From the NCBI RefSeq assembly GCF_034009455.1, contig NZ_CP125380.1, positions 5,841,501 to 5,905,500 on the forward strand: 64,000 nucleotides of DNA, in the 5' to 3' direction. This DNA is from Pseudomonas sp. P5_109. GTDB lineage: Bacteria > Pseudomonadota > Gammaproteobacteria > Pseudomonadales > Pseudomonadaceae. Numbering within the stretch: position 1 is the first letter of the stretch; each line of letters opens with the position of its first letter. A model generated the notes under the pieces. That model was not told the DNA's origin. It worked only from the letters and a program-made list of their open reading frames with translations, and ran no database searches. Below are positions 42,417-50,691 of this stretch, piece by piece. The position numbers were made by a program, and so were the translations under genes.

Positions 42417-43418
42417 TTAGGTCAATACATCCGCGATGACCGCAATGGTATCGCCACAGCCCACCAACCCCGGAAAGTGTCGCGCCGCCAGCAAACCGCT
42501 GCGCGCCGCGCAGTATTCCACCGGAGCAACGCCGCTGCGGGTAGCGTCGTAGACGCGGGCGATCACGTCGCCCTTGTTCACGTTATCGCCCAGGTCGCAG
42601 CACATTTCCAGCAAGCCGTCGTGCTCGCTGGCGATGAAGCAATCGCCGTCGGGCATGTCGAGCATGATCGACGGCGCCGTCTGCACTTCGCCCTCAAGAA
42701 TCCCGGCGTGCACCAGCAGATTGCGTACCCCGCGCTCGGCTATCGCCACGCTGCGCGCCGTGGACGAACCGCCGCCGCCCAACTCGGTCGTGACGAAGAC
42801 TTTGCCCTGGGACTCGGCGGCGGTGTCGTACATCGCTCCGGCATCGAGTTCGAGCATGCGCATGCTGTACGGCGCATTGAACGCACGCATGCCGGCCTCG
42901 CATTGCGCCTGTTGCTGTTTGTCCGGCAGGACATGACACGCGGCGAACGGCAAGAAATCCAGGGTGCGCCCACCGGAGTGGATGTCCAGCACGATGTCGG
43001 CCAGTGGCAGCAAAGTGCGGGTGAAATAGTCGGCGATCTTCTCGGTCACCGTGCCGTCAGGCTTGCCGGGAAAGCTGCGGTTGAGGTTGCCCTTGTCGAT
43101 CGGCGACGTGCGCCGCCCGGCGTGGAACGCCGGGGTGTTCATGAACGGAACGATGATCACCCGTCCGTTGACGTCGGCAGCCGTCAAACTTTGCGCCAGC
43201 TTGCTCAGCGCCACCGGGCCTTCGTATTCGTCACCGTGGTTACCGCCGGTGAGCAGCGCGGTCGGTCCCTGACCGCGCTGGATCACCGTGACCGGGATCA
43301 TCACCGCGCCCCAGGCGGAATCGTCCCGGGAATATGGCAGTTTGAGAAAACCGTGCTGCACACCTTCGCGGCTGAAATCCACCGTGGCGCTGATCGGGTT
43401 GTCTGGCAGTTCACTCAT
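42417..43418 (-). CDS. doeB: N-acetyl-L-2,4-diaminobutyrate deacetylase DoeB
   Basis: DoeB (also called EutE) is a zinc enzyme of the succinylglutamate desuccinylase/aspartoacylase family. It removes the acetyl group from N-acetyl-diaminobutyrate. The product has 333 residues. Zinc ligands are in GGNHGDEYEGP (His and Glu, about 58-68) and DIHSGGRTLDFLP (His, about 146); NLNRSFPGKPDG is the substrate Arg/Asn region. It starts 3 bases after the doeA stop, so the hydrolase and deacetylase are made together, as in other ectoine degraders where they form a complex. Confidence 0.92.
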   Translation of the reverse strand: MSELPDNPISATVDFSREGVQHGFLKLPYSRDDSAWGAVMIPVTVIQRGQGPTALLTGGNHGDEYEGPVALSKLAQSLTAADVNGRVIIVPFMNTPAFHAGRRTSPIDKGNLNRSFPGKPDGTVTEKIADYFTRTLLPLADIVLDIHSGGRTLDFLPFAACHVLPDKQQQAQCEAGMRAFNAPYSMRMLELDAGAMYDTAAESQGKVFVTTELGGGGSSTARSVAIAERGVRNLLVHAGILEGEVQTAPSIMLDMPDGDCFIASEHDGLLEMCCDLGDNVNKGDVIARVYDATRSGVAPVEYCAARSGLLAARHFPGLVGCGDTIAVIADVLT

Positions 43419-43421
43419 GGC

Positions 43422-44612
43422 TCAATCCTTCACGAACAATTGGCGCGGCACATTGCACAACGTCTCGACGCCGGTTTCGGTGATCAGAATGCTCTCGGTG
43501 ATCTCCAGCCCCCAGTCATCCATCCACAGTCCCGGCATGAAGTGGAACGTCATGCCCGGTTGCAACACACTGGTGTCGCCGGGACGCAGGCTCATGGTGC
43601 GCTCGCCCCAATCCGGTGGATAACTGATACCGATCGGGTAGCCGCAGCGACTGTCCTTGTGGATACCGAACTTCTCCAGCACCTTGAAAAACGCCACGGC
43701 GATGTCGCCGGTGGTGTTGCCCGGTTTTGCGGCTTCTAGACCGGCGGCAATGCCTTCGACCACGGCTTTCTCGCCATCGAGGAAGTGCTGCGGCGGCTTG
43801 CCCAGGTAGATCGTGCGCGACAACGGGCAGTGATAACGCTTGTAGCAACCGGCGATTTCAAAGAAGGTGCCGGCGCCCTTTTCGAAGGGTGAATCATCCC
43901 AGGTCAGGTGCGGCGCACTGGCATCCGCCCCCGTCGGCAACAGCGGCACGATGGCCGGATAATCGCCGCCGTGGCCGTCCGCACCGAGGATGCCGCTGCT
44001 GTAGATTTCCGCCACCAGTTCGTTTTTACGCATGCCCGGTTCGATCCGTTCGAGGATCCGCCCGTGCATCTTTTCGACGATGCGCGCGGCGATGCGCATG
44101 TAGGCGATTTCCTGCGGCGACTTGACCGCCCGCTGCCAGTTCACCAGCCCGACCGCGTCGATCAATCGGGCCTTCGGCAGGTTTTTCTGCAGCGACAGGA
44201 ACGCGGCGGCGCTGAAGTAATAGTTGTCCATCTCCACGCCGATGGTCAGCGCATCCCAACCCCGGGCGCTGATCACCTCCCGCGACAGATAATCCATCGG
44301 ATGGCGTTCCCGCGACTGCACGTAGATGTCCGGGTAACCGACGATGTTCTCTTGCTGCATGAACACCGTGCGCCGGGCGCCGTTGGCGTCCTGGCCGCGA
44401 CCGAACCACACCGGTTCGCCATCGAGGGCCAACAGCACGCATTGATGAACGTAGAACGACCAACCGTCATAGCCGGTCAGCCAGGCCATGTTCGACGGAT
44501 CGGTGACCAGCAACAGCTCGATGCCCTGCGCCTGCATGGCCGCTCGCACCTTGGCCAGACGCAGGGCGTATTCCTCCCGCTGGAACGGAAGATTGACGAC
44601 TATCTGAGACAT
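43422..44612 (-). CDS. doeA: ectoine hydrolase DoeA
   Basis: DoeA (EutD) is a pita-bread (M24/creatinase-like) hydrolase that opens the ectoine ring to N-acetyl-diaminobutyrate. The product has 396 residues. The N-terminal creatinase domain (about 1-150, LLVTDPSNMAWLTGYDGWSFYVHQ) precedes the C-terminal domain (about 160-395) with ADGHGGDYPAIVPLLPTGADA, then FEIAGCYKRYHCPLSRTIYLG and the end TLCNVPRQLFVKD. The DoeA text is distinctive compared with prolidases. The ATG at 44610-44612 (MSQIVV) has an AGAGGG ribosome site at proper spacing; a Met two codons earlier is too close to it. Confidence 0.93.
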   Translation of the reverse strand: MSQIVVNLPFQREEYALRLAKVRAAMQAQGIELLLVTDPSNMAWLTGYDGWSFYVHQCVLLALDGEPVWFGRGQDANGARRTVFMQQENIVGYPDIYVQSRERHPMDYLSREVISARGWDALTIGVEMDNYYFSAAAFLSLQKNLPKARLIDAVGLVNWQRAVKSPQEIAYMRIAARIVEKMHGRILERIEPGMRKNELVAEIYSSGILGADGHGGDYPAIVPLLPTGADASAPHLTWDDSPFEKGAGTFFEIAGCYKRYHCPLSRTIYLGKPPQHFLDGEKAVVEGIAAGLEAAKPGNTTGDIAVAFFKVLEKFGIHKDSRCGYPIGISYPPDWGERTMSLRPGDTSVLQPGMTFHFMPGLWMDDWGLEITESILITETGVETLCNVPRQLFVKD

Positions 44613-44654
44613 GCACATGCCCTCTGATAAATGACGCACGGATGAAAAAACGGT

Positions 44655-45647
44655 TTAACTGCCGAACTGAAATCCTTTGCCCGCCGAACGCGCGCGCTCG
44701 AAGGCCAGGTTAGCCATGGCCGTGTCCTGGGCGCCGGTGCCCGTGAGGTCGCACAAGGTGATCTGCGTTGCGTGCGTGCGACCGGGCCGTTGGCCGGCCA
44801 GCACCTGGCCAAGTTCTGCGAAACCCGATTCGTCGCTGACCACGCCCGCCGCGAGGGCGTGATGCAGCTCGCCGAGAATGCGCGTCTGGCTCAAACGATC
44901 GGCCACGTAGCGGTCGACCTGCGCCAGCGCACGGGGGGAAATTTCGTTCTTGTGCTCGGCGTCCGAGCCCATGGCGGTGATGTGCAGGCCGGGGTGCAAA
45001 TGGCGCACATCGATCAACGGCTCGCGACTCGGCGTACAGGTGATTGCGATGTCGACATCGGCCATGGCCTCATCGATGCTCGTGCACGGCTTGACCGCCA
45101 GGCCACTGTCGCGAGCCAGCTCGACACTGAAGGCCTGCGCCTTGGCGGTGTCCCGCGCCCAGACCCGCACGCTGTCGATCGGCCGCACCAGGCGCAGGGC
45201 TTGCAGTTGCAGCGCGGCCTGCTCACCGGCACCGATCAGCGCCACACTGCGGCTGTCTTCCCGCGACAGCGCCCGCGCCGCCACGGCCCCGGCCGCCGCT
45301 GTACGCACGGCGGTCAGGTAGCCGTTGTCCAGCAGCAAGGCATCCAGCAGACCGGTGCGCGCGGACAGCAACATCATCATGCCGTTGAGGCTCGGCAACC
45401 CGATTTTCGGGTTGTCGAAAAAACCCGGGCTGACCTTGATCGCAAAGCGCTCCAGGCCCGGCAGGTAGGCGGTCTTCACGTCCACTTCACCGTTATGTTC
45501 AGGAATGTCCAGGCGCAGGATCGGCGGCATGGCCACAGCGGCAGTGGCGAGCAGCACGAAGGCCTGCTCGATGGCTTCGATGCTCGGCAGATCCAGCGCC
45601 ACGCAGGCACGCAGATCGGCTTCGCTCAACAAGGTGATTTCACTCAT
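44655..45647 (-). CDS. eutC: ornithine cyclodeaminase-like protein EutC
   Basis: The product has 330 residues of the ornithine cyclodeaminase/mu-crystallin family. In ectoine gene clusters it is EutC, required with EutB for 5-hydroxyectoine use. The substrate loop KVSPGFFDNPKIGLPSLNG (about 73-91) and the NAD-binding Rossmann motif ALIGAGEQAALQLQALRLV (about 136-154) are visible. The C terminus LTGTGAQDTAMANLAFERA is typical. The ATG at 45645-45647 was taken; a TTG one codon earlier is less likely. It lies 36 bases from the eutB stop. Confidence 0.88.
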   Translation of the reverse strand: MSEITLLSEADLRACVALDLPSIEAIEQAFVLLATAAVAMPPILRLDIPEHNGEVDVKTAYLPGLERFAIKVSPGFFDNPKIGLPSLNGMMMLLSARTGLLDALLLDNGYLTAVRTAAAGAVAARALSREDSRSVALIGAGEQAALQLQALRLVRPIDSVRVWARDTAKAQAFSVELARDSGLAVKPCTSIDEAMADVDIAITCTPSREPLIDVRHLHPGLHITAMGSDAEHKNEISPRALAQVDRYVADRLSQTRILGELHHALAAGVVSDESGFAELGQVLAGQRPGRTHATQITLCDLTGTGAQDTAMANLAFERARSAGKGFQFGS

Positions 45648-45683
45648 CAACGCGGCACTCCATTGAGTCGATATTGTGGGAAT

Positions 45684-46655
45684 TCATGCATCGGCACCGG
45701 TCAGCACGCGCAGGTGCTGATCGATATCGACGTTGCGTCCGCTGACCACCACCACGACCGGCCCGCGCGGCGCGATCAAGCCTTCGAGCAGCGCGGCAAT
45801 CCCCACCGCCGCCGCCCCTTCCAGCACCAGGCGCTCTTCGCGGTAGGCGTGGCGGATCGCATTGGCGATGGAGGCTTCGCCGAGCAGATGCAGGTGATCG
45901 CAGGTATCGCGGGTCATGGCAAAGGTGAAGCGGTTGTCCAGGCCGATGCCGCCGCCAAGCGAGTCAGCCAGGGTCGGCAGCTCTTCGACTTCCACGGGAC
46001 AGCCGGCCGCAAGACTGGCGTGCATGGCCGCACCGCGTTGCATGCTGATGCCGTGGGTGACGATCTGCGGGTTGGCACTTTTCAGCGCCAGCGCCACGCC
46101 GGCGAACAGACCGCCGCCGGACAACGGCACCAGCACATGGGCGACGCCCGGCTGCTGCTCAAGGATTTCCAGCCCCAGCGTGCCTTGCCCGGCGATGATC
46201 GCCGGGTGGTCAAACGGTGGCAGCAGCGTTGCGCCTTGCTCATGGGCAATGCGCTCGGCTTCACGCTGAGCGTCATCCTGGGACTGGCCGACGATGCGCA
46301 CATCAGCGCCGAGATCGCGAATGGCCTGGACCTTGTTGCCCGGCACCAGGTGCGACAGGCAAATTGTCGCCTTCACGCCGTGTTGCGATGCGGCGTAAGC
46401 GAGCGCCCGGCCATGATTGCCGGTCGACGCGGCGACCACGCCACGCGCCTTCTGCGCGGCACTGAGCTGCGCCACGGCATTGCTCGCGCCGCGCAACTTG
46501 AAGCTGCCGGTGATTTGCTGGGATTCGAGCTTGAGGTACACCGGCACGCCCACATGCCGCGACAGGCTGGGCGAAGGCTCCATGGGCGTACACCGGACCA
46601 ACGCTGCGATGCGCTGGCGGGCGAGGTAAATATCGTTGAGCTGTAGCGCTGACAT
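45684..46655 (-). CDS. eutB: threonine dehydratase-like PLP enzyme EutB
   Basis: The product has 323 residues of fold-type II PLP enzymes. In ectoine clusters EutB acts with EutC on the hydroxyectoine branch, probably eliminating water from a hydroxylated diaminobutyrate derivative. The Schiff-base Lys is in TGSFKLRGASNAV (about 53). The phosphate-binding glycine loop is VPLSGGGLFAGVALAL (about 173-188). ASTGNHGRALAYAASQHG (about 76-93) is the asparagine loop. It is the first gene of the minus-strand catabolic operon and the candidate operator lies 57-73 bases before its start. Confidence 0.88.
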   Translation of the reverse strand: MSALQLNDIYLARQRIAALVRCTPMEPSPSLSRHVGVPVYLKLESQQITGSFKLRGASNAVAQLSAAQKARGVVAASTGNHGRALAYAASQHGVKATICLSHLVPGNKVQAIRDLGADVRIVGQSQDDAQREAERIAHEQGATLLPPFDHPAIIAGQGTLGLEILEQQPGVAHVLVPLSGGGLFAGVALALKSANPQIVTHGISMQRGAAMHASLAAGCPVEVEELPTLADSLGGGIGLDNRFTFAMTRDTCDHLHLLGEASIANAIRHAYREERLVLEGAAAVGIAALLEGLIAPRGPVVVVVSGRNVDIDQHLRVLTGADA

Positions 46656-46711
46656 GACCGCATCCCGAAGAGGTATTGGGCGCAGTCTAAGAGGGCTGGA
46701 TTGTCGCGCTG

Positions 46712-46728
46712 AATGTACTAGGGCAATT
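46712..46728 (-). promoter_or_regulatory. candidate EnuR operator upstream of eutB
   Basis: On the minus strand the site reads AATTGCCCTAGTACATT. It matches 14 of 17 positions of AATTGTCCTAGTGCAAT in front of ehuB, and both lie in the same orientation relative to the gene they would control. Confidence 0.55.
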
Positions 46729-46761
46729 TAGTCGACAAAATTTCGGCGTCTTTTTTTCACC

Positions 46762-48156
46762 TCAAAAGTCATGGATTTGCGGGTACTGGCCGAAGATCTC
46801 GCGCATGCCCATCAGCGCATCGCGCATTTCCTCGTCACTGCATTCGGCACCGACGCACACTCGCACCGCCCGTGGCCGCGGCGTGCCGCGCACGGTGAAC
46901 GGGTCGGGTGAAGTGACCGCAATATGCTTGTGCCGTAGCGCGCGCACCAGGCTGTCGAGCTCCCAGTGCGGCGGAATGCCGATCCAGGCATTCAACGCAT
47001 GCGGGTGCTGGCCGAGCAGGTATTCGCCAAGGTATTCGCTGACCATCGCCTGACGCCCGCCCAATAACTTGCGTTGCAACTCCACCAGCGTGTCGGCGCG
47101 CCCGTCGCGAATCCAGCGCGTGGCGATTTCCGAAACCATGGGCGTGGCCATCCAGCTGTTAACCCGCAAAATGCTCTCGGTGCGCAGCGCCAGGCGCTTG
47201 GGCATCACCAGGTAACCGACGCGCAAACCGGTGAGCACTGACTTGGTCATGCTGGTGCAATAGAACGACAGCTCCGGCAGGTAATGGCTGATCGGCGGTG
47301 CGCGGCGCTCATCGAGCAGCGGCCCGTAGACGTCGTCTTCGATGATGTGCACGCCGAAGCGCCGGGCAATCTCGGCTATTTCGCGCCGACGGTTGTCCGG
47401 CATCAGGCTGGTGGTCGGGTTGTTGAGGTTCGGTGTGCAGACCAGCGCGGTGATCCGCTCATTGCTGCACATGTCCTCGAAATGTTCCGGGTCGATGCCG
47501 TAGCGGTCCATTTCCAGGCCCTTGAGGGTAAACCCGAGCACCTGGGAATTACCGATCACGCCGTGGTCGGTCAAGCCTTCGCAAAGCACCACGTCATCCG
47601 GGCCGGCAAGGGATGCCAACGCCAGGAAAATTCCGTGGGCGGCGCCGTTGGTGATCAGGATGTCGTCGCGCTCGACCCGCAGGCCTTGCCGAGCGATCCA
47701 GTGCATTGCCGCTTCACGGTGCGACTCAAAACCGGCAATCGGGCGAAATGCGTGAATCCAGGGTTGATCCTCTTCGGTGCTGAGTTCGCGACAGGTTTCG
47801 CGCCAGAACTGATCATGCTCTCGGGTGTGCATGATCCGTGTGATGGAAAAATCCACCAGCGCCCGTTCAGGGCTGTCGAGAATATAAGTGGCGACCCGGT
47901 CGCTCATTCGCCGCGAGACAAAACTGCCGCGCCCGACCTCACACCTGACCAGGCCCTGGCGCTCGAGCTCCTTGTAGGCATTGGTGACGGTTTGCACACT
48001 GATGCCCATGGCGTCGGCAACATTACGTTGCGGTGGCAACCGCTGATCATTGGCCAGTACACCCTGCTCGATATCGTCGGCGATCGCCTGGACCAGGATC
48101 TTGTATTTCGACTCGCCGCTGCGGGCGATTTCCAATGCTGCCTTCCACTTGTCCAT
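46762..48156 (-). CDS. enuR: MocR/GntR-type regulator of ectoine use, EnuR
   Basis: The product has 464 residues. An N-terminal winged helix of the GntR type (about 15-85: YKILVQAIADDIEQGVLAND, VQTVTNAYKELERQGLVRCE) is fused to a class I aminotransferase-like domain (about 110-460). The PLP Lys lies in CTSMTKSVLTGLRVGYLVMP (about 300). EnuR of other bacteria uses PLP to sense N-acetyl-diaminobutyrate and diaminobutyrate and controls ectoine uptake and degradation genes. It stands between and near both operons here. The start at 48154-48156 (MDKWKAALEIARSGESKYK) was chosen; longer forms run into the operator region. Confidence 0.9.
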   Translation of the reverse strand: MDKWKAALEIARSGESKYKILVQAIADDIEQGVLANDQRLPPQRNVADAMGISVQTVTNAYKELERQGLVRCEVGRGSFVSRRMSDRVATYILDSPERALVDFSITRIMHTREHDQFWRETCRELSTEEDQPWIHAFRPIAGFESHREAAMHWIARQGLRVERDDILITNGAAHGIFLALASLAGPDDVVLCEGLTDHGVIGNSQVLGFTLKGLEMDRYGIDPEHFEDMCSNERITALVCTPNLNNPTTSLMPDNRRREIAEIARRFGVHIIEDDVYGPLLDERRAPPISHYLPELSFYCTSMTKSVLTGLRVGYLVMPKRLALRTESILRVNSWMATPMVSEIATRWIRDGRADTLVELQRKLLGGRQAMVSEYLGEYLLGQHPHALNAWIGIPPHWELDSLVRALRHKHIAVTSPDPFTVRGTPRPRAVRVCVGAECSDEEMRDALMGMREIFGQYPQIHDF

Positions 48157-48216
48157 CAGCGCCGAACCCACGTGTTTGCCAGTGCCGACAGCATCCCGCG
48201 AGAACCCCTGCAAAGC

Positions 48217-48233
48217 AATTGTCCTAGTGCAAT
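48217..48233 (+). promoter_or_regulatory. candidate EnuR operator in the enuR-ehuB interval
   Basis: AATTGTCCTAGTGCAAT lies in the 292-base divergent interval, 61 bases from the enuR start and 215 bases from the ehuB start. It is followed by a direct GCAATGCAAT. The paired copy before eutB makes it a likely shared operator. Confidence 0.55.
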
Positions 48234-48448
48234 GCAATGTGGCGCAGGGCTTTTGTATGCTCGGTACAAGGTCGATGCACAGGCTGCTGAACCAGCCGCC
48301 AACAACAATCAATCGATCTGTACCGGAACTGTCTCTCCACGCTTCGGCTCAACAGGTGGACCAGCCCTCGTACGCTTTGCTCTTGTCACACTGCCTCCTA
48401 CCACAGAGCCGTCAAAGACGGGTCCACAAGAAACAGGAGATTTTATCG

Positions 48449-49303
48449 ATGAGCAATTCCATTCCCCGCACTCCCCATGTCTTGCGTCACCTGTTCGTGG
48501 CTTGCGCGATGTTCGGCCTGGCCGCCAGCGCCCATGCCTCGACGCTGGAAACCATTACGAAAAACAGCAGCATCCGCATCGGCTACGCCAACGAAACCCC
48601 GTTCGCCTTTACCGAGACCGATGGCCGGGTCACCGGTGAATCGCCGGAAATCGCCAAAGTCATCTTCGCCAAAATGGGCATCAAGCAAGTCGATGGCGTG
48701 CTGACCGAGTGGGGCTCGCTGATCCCGGGCCTGCGCGCCGGGCGTTTCGACGTGATCGCCGCGGGCATGTACATCACGCCCGAACGCTGCAAGCAAGTCA
48801 TCTTCACCGATCCGCAGTATCAGTTGCCCGACGCCCTCCTGACCGCCAAAGGCAACCCGAAAAATCTGCACAGCTATGAAGACATCGCCAAAAACCCGGA
48901 TGTGAAACTGGCGATCATGGCCGGCACGGTCAACCTGAAATACGCACGGGATTCCGGGGTGAAGGACGCACAAATCCTCCAGGTGCCGGACACCACCGCG
49001 CAGTTGCAAGCCGTGCGCGCCGGTCGCGCCGATGCTGCCGTGGGCACCCAATTGACCATGAAAGGCCTGGCTGCCAAGGGTGGTGAAAAGGTCGAAGCGG
49101 TCACCGAATTCAAAGATGACCCGTCGCATACCGGTTACGGCGCCCTCGCCTTCCGCCCGGAAGACAAGGACCTGCGGGATGCGGTCAACGCCGAACTGAA
49201 AAAGTGGCTGGGCTCCGAAGAGCACCTCAAGACGGTCGCCCCGTTCGGCTTCGACAAATCCAACGTGACCAGCAAAACGGCTGCCGAGCTCTGCGCTCAA
49301 TAG
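48449..49303 (+). CDS. ehuB: ectoine/hydroxyectoine ABC transporter, binding protein EhuB
   Basis: EhuB is the periplasmic binding protein for ectoines. The product has 284 residues: a signal peptide (about 1-30, ending ASAHAS), then a two-lobe SBP_bac_3 fold (SSIRIGYANETPFAFTETDG, about 43-62, to the C terminus). The family text ERCKQVIFTDPQYQLPDALL is characteristic of EhuB. AGGAGA lies 8 bases before the ATG. The 292-base leader holds the candidate EnuR operator. It is the first gene of ehuBCDA; a 75-base gap separates it from ehuC, allowing higher expression of the binding protein. Confidence 0.92.
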   Translation: MSNSIPRTPHVLRHLFVACAMFGLAASAHASTLETITKNSSIRIGYANETPFAFTETDGRVTGESPEIAKVIFAKMGIKQVDGVLTEWGSLIPGLRAGRFDVIAAGMYITPERCKQVIFTDPQYQLPDALLTAKGNPKNLHSYEDIAKNPDVKLAIMAGTVNLKYARDSGVKDAQILQVPDTTAQLQAVRAGRADAAVGTQLTMKGLAAKGGEKVEAVTEFKDDPSHTGYGALAFRPEDKDLRDAVNAELKKWLGSEEHLKTVAPFGFDKSNVTSKTAAELCAQ

Positions 49304-49378
49304 TCGAGGCAGGCATGGCGCTGCGGCGCGATGCCTATCCCTGCTGACTTCGGATGTTGAACCATGCAGGTGTGAACA

Positions 49379-50038
49379 ATGGGTGAATTACTTCCGCTTT
49401 TGATACAAGGCGCCTGGGTCACGCTCCAGGTAACCTTCTTCGGCTCTATCCTGGCGATCGTCGCGGCCATTCTGGCGGCGCTGGGACGCATGTCGCCGTG
49501 GCGGCCGCTGAGCTGGTTCTCGGTCGCCTACATTGAAGTGTTTCGCGGCACGTCGTTGCTGGTGCAGTTGTTCTGGCTGTTCTTCGTGTTGCCGCTGCCA
49601 CCGTTCAATCTGGAACTGAGCCCCTACAGCGTGGCCATCGTCGGCCTTGGCCTGCACATCGGCGCTTACGGCGCCGAGGTGATGCGCGGTGCGATCAGCT
49701 CCGTGGCCAAGGGTCAGTATGAAGCGGCGACTGCGCTGAACTTCAGCGGCTACAAGCGCTTTCGCCGAATCATTCTGCCTCAGGCCTTGCTCGCGGCCAT
49801 CCCGCCGGGCACCAACCTGCTGATCGAACTGCTGAAAAATACTTCGCTGGTGTCACTGATCACCTTGTCCGACCTGAGCTTTCGCGCTCGACAACTGGAT
49901 CAGGCGACCTTCCAGACCCTGGAAATCTTCAGCCTGGCGCTGGTGATGTATTTCATCCTCGCGCAAGCGATCAACCTCGGCATGCGCAGCATTGAGCGTC
50001 GGCTGGCGCGCGGCCGGATGCGTGGAGGTCTGTCATGA
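49379..50038 (+). CDS. ehuC: ectoine ABC transporter permease EhuC
   Basis: This is an inner-membrane permease of the polar amino acid (HisM) type, with 219 residues and about five helices. The coupling motif EAATALNFSGYKRFRRIILPQALLAAIPP (EAA loop, about 119-147) is present; a part of it is GYKRFRRIILPQAL. It overlaps ehuD by 4 bp. Confidence 0.92.
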   Translation: MGELLPLLIQGAWVTLQVTFFGSILAIVAAILAALGRMSPWRPLSWFSVAYIEVFRGTSLLVQLFWLFFVLPLPPFNLELSPYSVAIVGLGLHIGAYGAEVMRGAISSVAKGQYEAATALNFSGYKRFRRIILPQALLAAIPPGTNLLIELLKNTSLVSLITLSDLSFRARQLDQATFQTLEIFSLALVMYFILAQAINLGMRSIERRLARGRMRGGLS

Positions 50039-50691
50039 CCCTGTTCGACTGGACTTATGCCTGGCAGATCCTCCCCGATTTGCTGCGCGCTTCGCTCAAC
50101 ACCGTGGGCATTACCCTGATCGGTTTCCTGATCGCCATCGTGCTGGGGCTGTTCCTCGCCATCGGCCGGCGCAGCCGCCTGTACTGGCTGTCGTGGCCGA
50201 TCGCCGGGATGATCGAATTCATCCGCAGCACACCGCTGCTGATCCAGGTGTATTTCCTCTACTACGTGCTGCCCAACTACGGCGTCAGCATGACGGCCAT
50301 GCAAGTGGGGATCATCGGCATCGGCGTGCACTACGCCTGCTACATCGCCGAGGTCTATCGCGGCGGGCTCGATGCCGTGCCGCGGGCGCAGTGGGAAGCG
50401 GTGACCGCGCTGAACATCGCACCGTACAGCGCCTACCGCAACATCATCCTGCCCCAGGCCTTGCGGCCGATCCTGCCGCCGCTGGGCAACTACCTGGTGG
50501 CAATGCTCAAGGACACGCCAGTGCTGTCGGCCATCACCGTGGTTGAAATCATGCAGCAGGCCAAGAACATCGGCTCCGAGAACTTCCGTTACCTGGAGCC
50601 GATCACCATGGTCGGTCTGTTTTTCCTCGCCCTGAGCATCGCCCTGGCTTATCTGGTACGGCGCCTCGAACTGCGCCTGGAGCTACGCTAA
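50035..50691 (+). CDS. ehuD: ectoine ABC transporter permease EhuD
   Basis: This second permease has 218 residues and about five helices. The EAA loop lies at about 121-149 (WEAVTALNIAPYSAYRNIIL). It pairs with EhuC. It overlaps ehuC by 4 bp and ehuA by one base (TAATG), so the three are translationally coupled. Confidence 0.92.
   Translation: MTLFDWTYAWQILPDLLRASLNTVGITLIGFLIAIVLGLFLAIGRRSRLYWLSWPIAGMIEFIRSTPLLIQVYFLYYVLPNYGVSMTAMQVGIIGIGVHYACYIAEVYRGGLDAVPRAQWEAVTALNIAPYSAYRNIILPQALRPILPPLGNYLVAMLKDTPVLSAITVVEIMQQAKNIGSENFRYLEPITMVGLFFLALSIALAYLVRRLELRLELR

Noticed and set aside
48050..48448. An N-terminal extension of ehuB through the regulatory gap
   Set aside because: The extra 133 codons overlap the enuR 5' end and the candidate operator. 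The signal peptide starts at 48449 with AGGAGA before it.
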